A stretch of DNA of 64,000 nucleotides from Evansella halocellulosilytica (GCF_002335745.1 NZ_NIST01000001.1:2805636-2869635), one strand, 5' to 3'. Shown: positions 8,412 to 17,552, counted from the first letter of the stretch. Notes: generated from the letters alone by a model not told the origin. Made by a program: numbers and translations.

Positions 8412-9428
8412 TTACATTTTGGCGTTTAGAAGCATTGTTGCTAACGATTGGATCGATTTATTTTGTATTTCGAGTTCATCAAAGATCATTGGTTTACTGT
8501 TTACGTCAAATATCCAGGGGTGTTTTTCTTCATCTAACCCGAGATCAAATGAAAATTCTTGAACGTTGTCAAAGTGTTTTTGGAGTGTTTCACCAATCAA
8601 TTTTCCGAGGTCTTCTACTTCCTCCTCAGTTGGGGTAAAAGGCACCTCTTTAATCGGAAGTAGCTTTCCCCCTTTTGGGACATGTGTTGTTAAACCATTT
8701 TCCTTTGCAACACGCGGGGCATATCCAATAAGCTTCCAACGATTGTTTAAATAATGCATTAAAATTCGAAAATCATATTTTAACTTATCGACTTTATTCA
8801 AGGAAATGCCTTTTTGTATGATGATTTGCCTTTTTTTTAATAACGGTGTCAGCATATACATTAATTTTTTTTCGGTTAGATGGGGAAATGTTTTTCGTTG
8901 TGAGTAAAGTGTATAGTCATCGTTCTTATTGTAAGTGATTTTCCATATCCCGTTTCCTTGTGATCCGTGAACGTCTTTTAAAAAAACGACACGATGTTTT
9001 GCAATGAAATGTTTCAAGGCAAGATCATTGGTGTAAGGGACAGTAGTAGGAAAGTAATTTCTTATTTTATTCCTTTTTTGTAATAGCCGGGCAACTTTTT
9101 CTTTATGAAAAAAGCTAGCATTAAAATATGGGATGTTTTCTTCTTTTAAAAATTGAAAGTAATCTTGAACCCGTTTGTTATTTTCAAGTTCTCGATACGG
9201 GAAGCGATTATATACGACAGAAGGTTTAGGGCATGTTGTTTTGATCCAAGTAGCAGTGGAAGTCTGCCACTTGTAAGCAGCAAGCTCCCTTTGATTAAAT
9301 GAGAAAGGGAAGACAAATCCCTCACTCTCTTCATTATTCAATTGTGTAATAAGCTTTCTGAAAAATTTCTCATCTCCTATAAAAGGTTTCCCATGTTTTG
9401 AGCTAGTTAAAATCACTACATTTTTCAC
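8412..9428 (-). CDS. YheC/YheD-family ATP-grasp protein, short (YheC-like) form
   Basis: 338 residues from the GTG at 9428. The long frame to 9701 would overrun the end of the next gene, whereas AAAAAGGAG lies six bases before this GTG, and the result (VKNVVIL) aligns with the start of the paralogue at 11986. The C-terminal half has the ATP-grasp pattern: a basic strand with HGSQGNGIWKI as the glycine-rich loop and metal/ATP residues in DLGLDEEKHPWIFDVNSKP. B. subtilis YheC/YheD are spore-associated proteins of unknown biochemical activity. It is the last of four paralogues in one operon. Confidence 0.88.
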   Translation of the reverse strand: MKNVVILTSSKHGKPFIGDEKFFRKLITQLNNEESEGFVFPFSFNQRELAAYKWQTSTATWIKTTCPKPSVVYNRFPYRELENNKRVQDYFQFLKEENIPYFNASFFHKEKVARLLQKRNKIRNYFPTTVPYTNDLALKHFIAKHRVVFLKDVHGSQGNGIWKITYNKNDDYTLYSQRKTFPHLTEKKLMYMLTPLLKKRQIIIQKGISLNKVDKLKYDFRILMHYLNNRWKLIGYAPRVAKENGLTTHVPKGGKLLPIKEVPFTPTEEEVEDLGKLIGETLQKHFDNVQEFSFDLGLDEEKHPWIFDVNSKPMIFDELEIQNKSIQSLATMLLNAKM

Positions 9429-9507
9429 GATAGGCTCCTTTTTCATGAACATTCTTTTGTCGCAAAAAACATTCTCAATCTCATTAAACTTGAGTTCGTT
9501 AAATGAT

Positions 9508-10911
9508 TTAGAAGATAGAATGGACGACCGGTGTTTCAGCAAGTATCGATTTTTCGTGAAGATACATGGCATAATCCATAGGTAAACGTCTCGTAAGCTG
9601 GTCGTCATAACGTAATTTAGGATGAGAAAAAATCGTTCTCCCTGGTTTAGAGTTAGCCTCAAACATCCAAATTTTCTCATTTCGATCGATGCCGAGGTCA
9701 AAGCCTATTTCACCGACATTCCCTTCAATTGCTTCATCAATTAAATGACTTAATAGTAGTGCAGCCTGTTTTAAATCATTTAATAGTTGTTTTTTAAGCT
9801 GCAAATCTTCCCATATTTCTGACACTGACTTTACTTGACCACCACTTTTTACGTGAGTCGTAACGCTTCCAGGACCAGCTACTTTCGCTGCAAGTGCGCT
9901 TAATTTCCATTGTCCGTTCATATCTTTATTCGTATGAACCCGAAAATCAATCGGTTTATTTTGGAAAGATAGTAGATCAATCCCTTCTTGAACGACAAAA
10001 TTGTCAAACCCACTAGGAAATTGAACTTTTAAAAGGCGATCTAACGAGCTATACCGTCTTAATCGGTTTCTTTTTTTATCTCTGAACCGGCAATAATAAA
10101 AACTTTCCTCAGGTTTATAAATGATTTGTTGTATCCCCATACCTAAGCTGCCATTTTTAGGTTTCATATAAATATGATGACATTCCTTAATAATCGTTCG
10201 AACATCTGATTTTTTAGGAAAAGCAAGAGTTCTTGGTAAAAAAGGGACTGCATTCTCGTTAATTGTAAGTTTTTCATGAATATCCCATTTGTCAAAAAAC
10301 CCAGGGTTAAAAATAGGAATATTGTATTCTGAACGTAAACGTTGAACGACATCACTATATTCGGCTAGTCTTTCTGTTTTTCTATTAGGGAGACGGTCAT
10401 AGATGACATTAGGGAGAGGAAGTTGAATGGAACTCCATCCTTTATCTGTAAATTGATATCCGCTAATCGTTCCTTCTTCCCATTGAATATGATGAACGCC
10501 AAATATGACTGCTAAAGCCCCTGACTTTTGAGCAGCTTGAGCATATTTAGCGAAAAGAAATGACCGTTCTCCAACAGGGCGAAGCTGGCTTCCGGTAAAT
10601 CCAGCAGTGAATATTCCGATAATCGGTCCGAGATAAACCCTGTCATTTTTGTCATATATCATTGACATAGCAGAACTTGTTTGAGGGATAAGCAAGTTTT
10701 GTGCAAGTTGGTGAGAAAGAACAAGCTCATTTCTTTTCACGTCATCACGAAAAAAAATCCGGCTTGGTATTTCTTTAGAACCGAAGACAATATGCTTTGT
10801 TCCTCCGTTTCGGATCTGCCACTCTCGACGATATTCACTTGATACAATGAATGATTGATCGTTATTTTTCTTATCTATAGTTAACTTTTCAACTTGGTTG
10901 TACTGTGACAT
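9508..10911 (-). CDS. YheC/YheD-family ATP-grasp protein, long (YheD-like) form
   Basis: 467 residues from the ATG at 10911 (MSQYNQVEKL), chosen over the GTG at 10920 for its spacing from AAAAGGAG. An N-terminal extension of about 100 residues, ending near the LGPIIGIFTAGF motif, precedes the YheC-like core; the ATP-grasp region has NGSLGMGIQQI and IGFDLGIDRNEKIWMFEANS. It resembles B. subtilis YheD in length. It is third in a four-gene run. Confidence 0.88.
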   Translation of the reverse strand: MSQYNQVEKLTIDKKNNDQSFIVSSEYRREWQIRNGGTKHIVFGSKEIPSRIFFRDDVKRNELVLSHQLAQNLLIPQTSSAMSMIYDKNDRVYLGPIIGIFTAGFTGSQLRPVGERSFLFAKYAQAAQKSGALAVIFGVHHIQWEEGTISGYQFTDKGWSSIQLPLPNVIYDRLPNRKTERLAEYSDVVQRLRSEYNIPIFNPGFFDKWDIHEKLTINENAVPFLPRTLAFPKKSDVRTIIKECHHIYMKPKNGSLGMGIQQIIYKPEESFYYCRFRDKKRNRLRRYSSLDRLLKVQFPSGFDNFVVQEGIDLLSFQNKPIDFRVHTNKDMNGQWKLSALAAKVAGPGSVTTHVKSGGQVKSVSEIWEDLQLKKQLLNDLKQAALLLSHLIDEAIEGNVGEIGFDLGIDRNEKIWMFEANSKPGRTIFSHPKLRYDDQLTRRLPMDYAMYLHEKSILAETPVVHSIF

Positions 10912-10945
10912 AACTTTCACTCCTTTTGGAAATTTAGGGAGAACA

Positions 10946-11986
10946 TCAATTGTTCACATCGTGTTCGATTGCTTTATAAGGCCCTTCACATATAAAGTGC
11001 TTTTTATTTTCTTCTGAGAGTTGGAGGATTGTTTTATATCCGGGCTTTGAATTTACCTCTAAAATCCACATTTGCCCATTCTCCTCGATTCCAATATCAA
11101 TGCCAATTTCAAAAACAGCAGGGTGGTGCTTTTCTATTTGTTTAGGAAGCTCTTCCTTTATCGTCTTAAACATTCGTTTAAACTCACTTTTTTGTGCTTT
11201 TGGTATGTGAACGTTTTTTTTCACGTGTCCTCCTGACGTTAAGTTAGAAATGAGTGTCCCTTTTTTTCCGAACCGGTATCCCATTCCGATCATCTTCCAA
11301 ACATTTGGAGACCTTTTTTGCATGACGACTCGCAAATCAAATGGAACATTATTTTTCGTTAACGGTAAAAATGGCTGGATAAGATAAGGTTCAATGAAAT
11401 GATTTGTATGAAGCTGTTCGTAAACGTCTTGCAATTGTTCATGAAACATTTGTGAAAATGAGTTATCACCACTTTGTATGAGCGTGCGACCGTCTTCATA
11501 CGAAATTTTATAAAATCCTTGTCCTCCAGCACCGAAAATCGGCTTTAATGCAATCGAACGATACTTGATTAAAAATGAAAGGAAACTTTCTTTATTTAAT
11601 ATGGCACTAGTTGGAATGTAATGAGCTAACCGTTCGTTTTCTATTAGCCATTGATATACTTTCCATTTATTTGGGAATCCTTCGCCGATAAACTTCGCTC
11701 GTTTTTTTAATCGAATAACGATCGTATGGCATTTTTTCTTCAGTTCTTTGTTTGTTGGATAGAAGCATCGGTCGTATATATATGTTGGCAATGAAAAGGT
11801 CTTTTTTTCCCACGTTTCAGTTGTTTTATTAAAGTAATAACCATGTACCTCATCCGTTTTTTGATTCCAGCTGAATGGTGTAAATTGATAAACGGTAATG
11901 TCGTTTACGGAGCAGATTTTTGCTACTTCATCAATATATTCAGAGCCTTTGTTAAAAGTGTTTTGCAGGATTCCTAATGTCTTCAC
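10946..11986 (-). CDS. YheC/YheD-family ATP-grasp protein, short (YheC-like) form
   Basis: 346 residues from the GTG at 11986. GGAGGA lies seven bases before it, while the in-frame ATG at 12001 lies before that ribosome site. The protein begins with the family signature VKTLGIL and has the glycine-rich GAGGQGFYKI loop and the IGIDIGIEENGQMWILEVNS catalytic-end motif. It is the second short-form paralogue here. No enzymatic product is known for the family; ATP-grasp enzymes usually ligate a carboxylate to an amine or thiol. Confidence 0.88.
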   Translation of the reverse strand: MKTLGILQNTFNKGSEYIDEVAKICSVNDITVYQFTPFSWNQKTDEVHGYYFNKTTETWEKKTFSLPTYIYDRCFYPTNKELKKKCHTIVIRLKKRAKFIGEGFPNKWKVYQWLIENERLAHYIPTSAILNKESFLSFLIKYRSIALKPIFGAGGQGFYKISYEDGRTLIQSGDNSFSQMFHEQLQDVYEQLHTNHFIEPYLIQPFLPLTKNNVPFDLRVVMQKRSPNVWKMIGMGYRFGKKGTLISNLTSGGHVKKNVHIPKAQKSEFKRMFKTIKEELPKQIEKHHPAVFEIGIDIGIEENGQMWILEVNSKPGYKTILQLSEENKKHFICEGPYKAIEHDVNN

Positions 11987-12006
11987 AATATTATCCTCCA
12001 TCTAGA

Positions 12007-13374
12007 TTAAGATTGAACAAATCGAGTTAATGATGATGCATAACTTAAAACGTATTTTATAGAAGGCAGCATTTTTGTCTGACTTTGCAAGCTGTCTCCT
12101 TTTGATGGTTTTATATTGACTTCTAAAATATATATTCTGCCGTCCTGATCAATCATAAAGTCAAAACCTAATTCTCCGTATTGCCCTATAGTAGCGAGGT
12201 CGAATGATTCAGCCGCATGGATTGCAAGCTCGTGTAATAAACGTTCCATTTGATTTGCCCTATTTTCATCAAAGGCATGATTCAGAACGACTCTAGGCTT
12301 TACCTGAGTCCCTCCTTGTGAAAGGTTTGTGACGATATTGTTTTCATTTCCAATTCGAGCGACTGCAGAACAACTTCTCCATTCTCCGTAATGATCTTTT
12401 ATACATAAAACTCTGAAATCAACTGGAGCATTGTGATATAAGATTGTATTAATTCGAGGTTGGGCAATATATTGACGTCTTGAAAATTTATATTTTAAAA
12501 ATTGATATATTGATTTTCTTTTTTTAAAAGATTTTGTATCACTTTCTTGATGAAGAGGGTATTGAATATAGTAAGAGTCCTTTTCTTTTGCAATGGACAT
12601 AATACCAATTCCTTCCTTACCCCAGCATGGCTTTAAGTAAAAATGGTCATATTCATCGAATAAGTTGAGAAAGTCTTCCTTCGTCGAAATTTTTATCGTT
12701 TTCGGTAAATACGGTGCCAATGTCGGTTCTTCAGAGAGCATCTTGTATGAATCCCATTTATTAATAAAACGGTGATTAAAATAAGGGATGTTATTTTTTT
12801 TGAGTATATGAAAGAATTCTTTTCCAGCTGAAGAATTTTCTTGGTCTCGCCTGCCAATTCGGTTATAAACGACATGTGGGAGAGGGAACGAACGATTTTC
12901 CCACTTTTCTCCATCATATTGGTAACCGTGAACGATTTCACTTGTTGTACTTTGGAAGGAAAACACAAAAAACGGTAAGTACAATTCTCGTGCTTTAATC
13001 GCCATTGATTGAGCATAATTAGTAATTGTACCTAACATCTGTTCACGAGAAGAAAAACCCTCACCGATGACCATCCCTATAGAAGGCCCGAAATGGAACG
13101 TTTTCTCTTCTTGATCGTAAAAACATTGAACCCTCTGATTAAGCGGAATATGCAGCTTTTCAGCTATATTTTTTGAGACAAACATTGTTTTATCAAGGAT
13201 GTTCTCGGATATTTCAATGACACATTCTTCTTTGAAAAAGTGATATTGTATGTGTATTGATTGTTTCTGTTTTACGTTCCATATAGAAGAAATTTTTTGA
13301 GGGATCATGATTTTGTTATCTTTTAAAGTGTCTAAAATATCAACATAATGTAATTGAAGCGGATGACTATACAT
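12007..13374 (-). CDS. YheC/YheD-family ATP-grasp protein, long (YheD-like) form
   Basis: 455 residues and the promoter-proximal gene of the array. An N-terminal region of about 100 residues, ending in FGPSIGMVIGEGF, precedes the ATP-grasp core, which has the glycine-rich WGKEGIGIMSI and LGFDFMIDQDGRIYILEVN. The ATG at 13374 follows GAGAGGG. It is divergent from yheB across about 150 bp. By homology with yheD, mother-cell expression during sporulation is expected; I could not identify a promoter with confidence. Confidence 0.88.
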   Translation of the reverse strand: MYSHPLQLHYVDILDTLKDNKIMIPQKISSIWNVKQKQSIHIQYHFFKEECVIEISENILDKTMFVSKNIAEKLHIPLNQRVQCFYDQEEKTFHFGPSIGMVIGEGFSSREQMLGTITNYAQSMAIKARELYLPFFVFSFQSTTSEIVHGYQYDGEKWENRSFPLPHVVYNRIGRRDQENSSAGKEFFHILKKNNIPYFNHRFINKWDSYKMLSEEPTLAPYLPKTIKISTKEDFLNLFDEYDHFYLKPCWGKEGIGIMSIAKEKDSYYIQYPLHQESDTKSFKKRKSIYQFLKYKFSRRQYIAQPRINTILYHNAPVDFRVLCIKDHYGEWRSCSAVARIGNENNIVTNLSQGGTQVKPRVVLNHAFDENRANQMERLLHELAIHAAESFDLATIGQYGELGFDFMIDQDGRIYILEVNIKPSKGDSLQSQTKMLPSIKYVLSYASSLTRFVQS

Positions 13375-13531
13375 ACGAATCCCTCTCGATTCTTTTTCAA
13401 TATTGGTTTATATACTAACAGGATCGTGCTTAAACGAATTACGAATGAGTGTAAATTAGGTAAGTGCGGATAACCTATTTTATGATATGATCGTCTGAAT
13501 TGTGCAAATGGCACACGAAAAGGTGGTATCC

Positions 13532-14674
13532 ATGACAATTGAAATCATTTGGTTCTTACTATTAGTCATAATCGGTGCAGTAATTGGTGGCGGAACGAAT
13601 ATATTAGCGATTCGTATGTTGTTCCGCCCTCACTTGCCGTTTTATATAGGACGGTTCCGAGTGCCGTTTACTCCAGGACTAGTTCCGAAAAGGAGACAGG
13701 AAATAGCTGAACAGCTTGGAAAAATGGTAGAAGAACATTTAGTGACACCAGAAGGAATTGAAAGTAAACTTTTTGAAGGGTCAATAGCTAAAGAGGCTGA
13801 GAAAAAAATGATGGAGGCCATTGATTCGATTACAAATGATGAAAAAACGCTCAATGAGTGGGTCGCAGACCGAGTAGGAGACAGGTGGTCGACAGTAAAT
13901 GCAACAGAAGCATATGAAACAGCAATAAAAAAGAAAATGATGACGTTTATTAATCATCAAAAGAGTGAAAAACTAAAAGATATAATGCCTGAGGACTGGA
14001 TAAGAAAAGCGGAAGATCAGCTTCCAAGGATATCTTCTCAAATTCTACTACAAGTTGACCTCTTTTTAAATTCAGATGAAGGTGAAGCAGCACTTGATCA
14101 TTTAGCCGATAGATTTTTTGAAACGAAGGGCAGTTTCGGTGGAATAATAGGTAAGGTAGCCTCCCGTTTTCAAGCAACGAAACTTCTCTCAAACGAATTA
14201 ACGAAATTCGTCAGGGATAAACATGCCGAGAGACTGCTTAACGAGCTGTTAAAAAAAGAACTTGAGAAAGTATTAGAATCGCGTTTGGAGGAATTTATAA
14301 ACGAGAACGGATTAGAAGAAAAAGTTGACGAAGTTGTTTCACTAGTCATTCAACAAACGCCTGTTATAAGTGAATGGGAACGACCGTTAAATCAATGGTC
14401 GTATAAATATAGAACCATTCTTTCAGAGACATTTGTTCCAAAATTAATGGAAACGGTGACATACTTAGCAAAAAAATACGTCCGTACAGTGATCACAAAG
14501 CTAGGGATAGGAGATATTGTAAGACAGCAAGTAAACAATTTTCCATTATCACGTCTTGAGGAGATGTTGTTAAATGTAGCAAAAAAAGAATTGAAAATGA
14601 TTGCAGTATTAGGTGCTATCGTGGGCGGTGGAATCGGTGGAATACAGGGTATAATTATTTTCTTTCTATTATGA
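13532..14674 (+). CDS. yheB: YheB family membrane protein (DUF445)
   Basis: 380 residues with hydrophobic segments at both ends: an N-terminal helix (IWFLLLVIIGAVIGGGTN) and a C-terminal glycine-rich one (VLGAIVGGGIGGIQGIIIFFLL). The conserved FTPGLVPKRRQEIAEQLG motif identifies DUF445. The middle is charged and helical. The ATG at 13532 is chosen because AAAGGTGG lies just before it; the longer frame from 13502 has no ribosome site. It sits between yheC/D and yheA as in B. subtilis. The molecular role is unknown. Confidence 0.93.
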   Translation: MTIEIIWFLLLVIIGAVIGGGTNILAIRMLFRPHLPFYIGRFRVPFTPGLVPKRRQEIAEQLGKMVEEHLVTPEGIESKLFEGSIAKEAEKKMMEAIDSITNDEKTLNEWVADRVGDRWSTVNATEAYETAIKKKMMTFINHQKSEKLKDIMPEDWIRKAEDQLPRISSQILLQVDLFLNSDEGEAALDHLADRFFETKGSFGGIIGKVASRFQATKLLSNELTKFVRDKHAERLLNELLKKELEKVLESRLEEFINENGLEEKVDEVVSLVIQQTPVISEWERPLNQWSYKYRTILSETFVPKLMETVTYLAKKYVRTVITKLGIGDIVRQQVNNFPLSRLEEMLLNVAKKELKMIAVLGAIVGGGIGGIQGIIIFFLL

Positions 14675-14800
14675 ATCTTATTGATAACGTGAATTCCAAT
14701 TGTAATCATGTTATAGTCGAGTGGAGAACTGTTCGTGCTTTTTGAATGTACTCATATCGCTTCGATAGTGCGGATAAATACTAAGGAGGAATTTTTCTTT

Positions 14801-15160
14801 ATGGCTAATCCATACGATAAGGCACATGAGTTAGCAAGTGTCTTGAAAGAAAGCGAAGAATTTACAACATTGAGAGACCTTCATAATGAAGTGAATAATG
14901 ACGAAGTTGCAAAACGTATGTTAGATAACTTCCGAAAAGTTCAAATTGAACTTCAGCAAAAACAAATGCAGGGTGCTCAAATTACAGAAGAAGAAATCCA
15001 AGAAGCTCAAAAGCAATTTGAAGTTGTTCAACAACATGAAACGATTTCAAAGCTAATGGAGCAAGAACAGCGTATGAGCCAATTAGTTGGTGAGCTTAAC
15101 AAAATCGTAACAGAGCCTTTAGAGGAGCTTTACGGTGTAGAAGGTCAAGAGGAACAATAA
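14801..15160 (+). CDS. yheA: YheA, YlbF/YmcA-family protein
   Basis: 119 residues, almost entirely helical and rich in Glu and Gln, beginning MANPYDKAHELA. It belongs to the YlbF/YmcA group of small helical regulators; YheA itself has no settled function. The start follows AAGGAGGA. A hairpin terminator lies shortly after the stop codon. Confidence 0.93.
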   Translation: MANPYDKAHELASVLKESEEFTTLRDLHNEVNNDEVAKRMLDNFRKVQIELQQKQMQGAQITEEEIQEAQKQFEVVQQHETISKLMEQEQRMSQLVGELNKIVTEPLEELYGVEGQEEQ

Positions 15161-15177
15161 TTGAACAAGCTAAAGAG

Positions 15178-15209
15178 CAGATTCCATTTTAAATGGTGTC
15201 TGTTTTTTT
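15178..15209 (+). terminator. Terminator after yheA
   Basis: Interrupted stem CAGA-CCATT / AATGG-TCTG with a short loop, followed by seven T. Confidence 0.8.
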
Positions 15210-15359
15210 ATGCTATAAGCGTGATTAGATTACTAGGCAGGATGGTCTTTTCCAATGACGAAACGTATTGTATATCTTTGATTAAAAGTTCTATTCATTC
15301 TAACAAGGACATATATGTATTACCAACGCAACAAGGAATCATGAAGGGGGAAGACAGCT

Positions 15360-16211
15360 ATGGCATACCGCTTATTGGCGTTGGACATCGATGGAACCCT
15401 ATTGAAATCTAATCATCGACTAGGGAAAGAAACGAAGGATGCAATTGAATTTGTAAAGAGTAAAGGAGTTTACGTTACGTTAGCAACTGGTAGAGCATTT
15501 CCTTCTGCAAAAAAAGTAGCAAAAGCATTAAAAATTAGTGAAAATTATTTAATTACCCATGATGGAGCTTTCGTCGCTCAAGATTCTGCTAAGCCAATAT
15601 TTGAAAGACGTGTAGAATCGAGCACAGTGTACCAAATTGTTGATATTCTTGAGAATTATCATTGTCATATAAGGCTGCTGCATGAGAAATATGCTCTTGG
15701 CAACAAAGTGCATCATAAAAACCAATTAATCGCAAAAATGAATGCTGGAATGGGTGACCCTTTATTTTATCCAGTTAATTTTGTTGATTCTCCTAGCCAT
15801 CATTTAATTGATCAACCGTTGACAGTTCCAAAGGTCAAAGCATTCTTTTGGAATGACATGGAGAAACAAGATGCAATCGAAGAACTTAAGGAAGCTGTGT
15901 CAGATATACGCATAACATGTTCTGAAAAAGGGAGTCTTGATATTACGGATGCGACCGTATCAAAAGCAAAAGGTCTTCAAATACTAGGGAAAAAATTGGG
16001 GATTCCTTTAAAAGATATGGTGGCTATTGGCTCTTATGATAATGATGAAGAAATGGTTGCACAAGCCGGGCTTGGTGTAGCTATGGGGCAATCTTCTCAG
16101 AAACTCAAGTCATTGGCCAATTGGATTACTCGTTCAAATGATCAAAATGGTGTCGGATATATGGTAAAAGAAGTGTTTAGAAAGCAGCTTCGAACAGAGG
16201 TATACAAATAA
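15360..16211 (+). CDS. yhaX: Cof-type HAD-superfamily hydrolase, YhaX-like
   Basis: 283 residues. Motif I LALDIDGTL supplies the nucleophile Asp9 and acid Asp11, motif II is the T of LATGRAF, and the lysine motif is SKAKGL. Motif IV reads GSYDNDEEM instead of the usual GDxxND, so the first magnesium-binding Asp is Ser here. The position next to yheA matches yhaX, a sporulation-expressed gene in B. subtilis, so that name is likely but not certain. The ATG at 15360 follows AAGGGGGAAG. The substrate is unknown; related proteins dephosphorylate sugar or cofactor phosphates. Confidence 0.85.
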   Translation: MAYRLLALDIDGTLLKSNHRLGKETKDAIEFVKSKGVYVTLATGRAFPSAKKVAKALKISENYLITHDGAFVAQDSAKPIFERRVESSTVYQIVDILENYHCHIRLLHEKYALGNKVHHKNQLIAKMNAGMGDPLFYPVNFVDSPSHHLIDQPLTVPKVKAFFWNDMEKQDAIEELKEAVSDIRITCSEKGSLDITDATVSKAKGLQILGKKLGIPLKDMVAIGSYDNDEEMVAQAGLGVAMGQSSQKLKSLANWITRSNDQNGVGYMVKEVFRKQLRTEVYK

Positions 16212-16235
16212 TTTATTGAAGTCATAGAAATACGT

Positions 16236-16287
16236 GACGGGGGTGTCCCATAAGCTGATGCTTGTGAAGGCACCCTCGTCTATTTTT
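16236..16287 (+). terminator. Terminator after the yhaX-like gene
   Basis: Stem GACGGGGGTG / CACCCTCGTC with one mismatch, loop of about 25 bases, then TATTTTTG. Confidence 0.75.
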
Positions 16288-16376
16288 GTACTCGCTAATT
16301 ATAGAAAGTTTTTTATGATCATACAATTCTCTTAAATTTCAGTTTATAATAGAGTGATATGAAAGGAGGGATTGGC

Positions 16377-16808
16377 TTGGATGAAAAGTTGTTAAGGGAT
16401 AGGTTTGAAAAAGCAATGAATGTACATGAAGATGGAACAGGACAACAATTTTTATACTCTTTATTCGATTTTGATATATCATACTTTGAAGAGGAAGAGA
16501 AAGTTCGGATACAAGCTCCTGTGAATCCAATCATGTTCAATCCCGTCGGGTTTATTCATGGTGGAATTCTTACATATATAGCTGATACAGCAATGGGACA
16601 TTTATGCGCTGCATTTGCTGATAACCCTGGGGTATCTCTCGAATTAAAAACACAATTTTTCAGGTCAGCAAATGAAGGGACTCTCATTGCAGAAGCATAT
16701 TTTTTGAAAAAAGGTAAAAATGTTCAATTTGTTGAGTGTGAATTGTCTGATCACCATAATCGAATGTTAGGAAAAGTAACCGCGACATTTTATTCACTTC
16801 AAAAATAA
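16377..16808 (+). CDS. PaaI/hotdog-fold thioesterase
   Basis: 143 residues. NPVGFIHGGILTYIADTAMG is the central hotdog-helix motif of PaaI-type acyl-CoA thioesterases, and the rest matches the single-domain size of the family. The TTG at 16377 is taken as start because AAAGGAGGG lies seven bases upstream; the ATG at 16359 precedes that ribosome site. The substrate is unknown. It is convergent with yhzD and shares its terminator. Confidence 0.88.
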   Translation: MDEKLLRDRFEKAMNVHEDGTGQQFLYSLFDFDISYFEEEEKVRIQAPVNPIMFNPVGFIHGGILTYIADTAMGHLCAAFADNPGVSLELKTQFFRSANEGTLIAEAYFLKKGKNVQFVECELSDHHNRMLGKVTATFYSLQK

Positions 16809-16831
16809 AAAGGGGCAGTCCGCCCCTTTTT
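16807..16831. terminator. Bidirectional terminator between thioesterase gene and yhzD
   Basis: Perfect 10-bp stem AAAAAGGGGC / GCCCCTTTTT with a 5-base loop; it overlaps the last base of both stop codons. Confidence 0.93.
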
Positions 16832-17015
16832 ATTGATGGAAGTGAACAAGACCTCCTGATGAGCGGACGACACGGCTGGTGCTTTCTAATAGGTTTTCTT
16901 CCTTTAATCTGTCAATGCCCCGCTGTTTCGCTTCTTTATCGTCTCCAGCTTCAATCACTTCATTTAATAAATGTGCCCCTGCTTTGTCATATACAGTTAA
17001 AAAATACTTTGCCAT
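16830..17015 (-). CDS. yhzD: YhzD-like small protein
   Basis: 61 residues (MAKYFLTVYDKAGAHLLNEV...), resembling the YhzD family of 60-residue proteins of unknown function and lying in the yhe-yha region where yhzD occurs in B. subtilis. The ATG at 17015 has AAGGGGGAA before it. The naming rests on pattern memory and position. Confidence 0.78.
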   Translation of the reverse strand: MAKYFLTVYDKAGAHLLNEVIEAGDDKEAKQRGIDRLKEENLLESTSRVVRSSGGLVHFHQ

Positions 17016-17090
17016 ACACGTTCCCCCTTTTTTATGCTAATTATATTCTAAATTTTCCATCACTTTTTATCAAGATTAGTGATGTTATAC

Positions 17091-17134
17091 AGGATGTTCA
17101 AAAAGCTTTTTGTCTTCTTTTTGACCACACACTA
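17091..17134. repeat. TGTTCAAAAAG repeat (family R2), copy 2
   Basis: Short copy: AGGATGTTCAAAAAGC, then CTTCTTTTTGACCACACACT. It lies between the divergent yhzD and the gene at 17203, so it is not simply a terminator. Confidence 0.75.
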
Positions 17135-17202
17135 TTAATTTTCTTTTATCACCATTCGCCTATTAGATGAATAGTATGGGCAGTGGAAGGAGGGGTTCAG
17201 TA

Positions 17203-17544
17203 ATGAATCAAAATGATATTCGGAAATTATGTGAAGACCATATGCATCGTTATGTCATGGTAACTACACAAGACAACCAACAGTATGACGGAATTGTAGA
17301 AAATGTAGACGATGACAATCTTTATCTTGCGGTCCCGAACACAGATATGGATATGTCAGAACAAATGATGCCACCAGGATATGGTGGTTTTGGATATGGA
17401 TATGATCCTAGTTTTTCAAGAGGGTTTTATCCATACGGATTTTCTCCATATCCTTATCCGTTTTTCAGACCGAGACGCCGTTTCAGAAGATTTATTTTTC
17501 CGTTAGCAGCAATAACTGCCTTATCACTACTCCCGTATTATTAG
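17203..17544 (+). CDS. Small protein with LSm-like N-terminus and Tyr/Phe/Pro-rich tail
   Basis: 113 residues from the ATG at 17203, preceded by AAGGAGGGG. The first 45 residues (HRYVMVTTQDNQQYDGIVENV) look like a small beta-barrel of the LSm/SH3 type. The middle is rich in Gly, Tyr, Phe and Pro (GGFGYGYDPSF, YPYGFSPYPYPFF), followed by a basic patch (RPRRRFRRF) and a hydrophobic end. Such tails occur in spore coat proteins, so a spore-surface role is possible, but I do not recognise the family. Confidence 0.82.
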   Translation: MNQNDIRKLCEDHMHRYVMVTTQDNQQYDGIVENVDDDNLYLAVPNTDMDMSEQMMPPGYGGFGYGYDPSFSRGFYPYGFSPYPYPFFRPRRRFRRFIFPLAAITALSLLPYY

Positions 17545-17552
17545 CTGAAAGA

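Noticed and set aside
15161-15412. 83-codon ORF directly after yheA
   Set aside because: It runs through the yheA terminator and overlaps the HAD gene in another frame.
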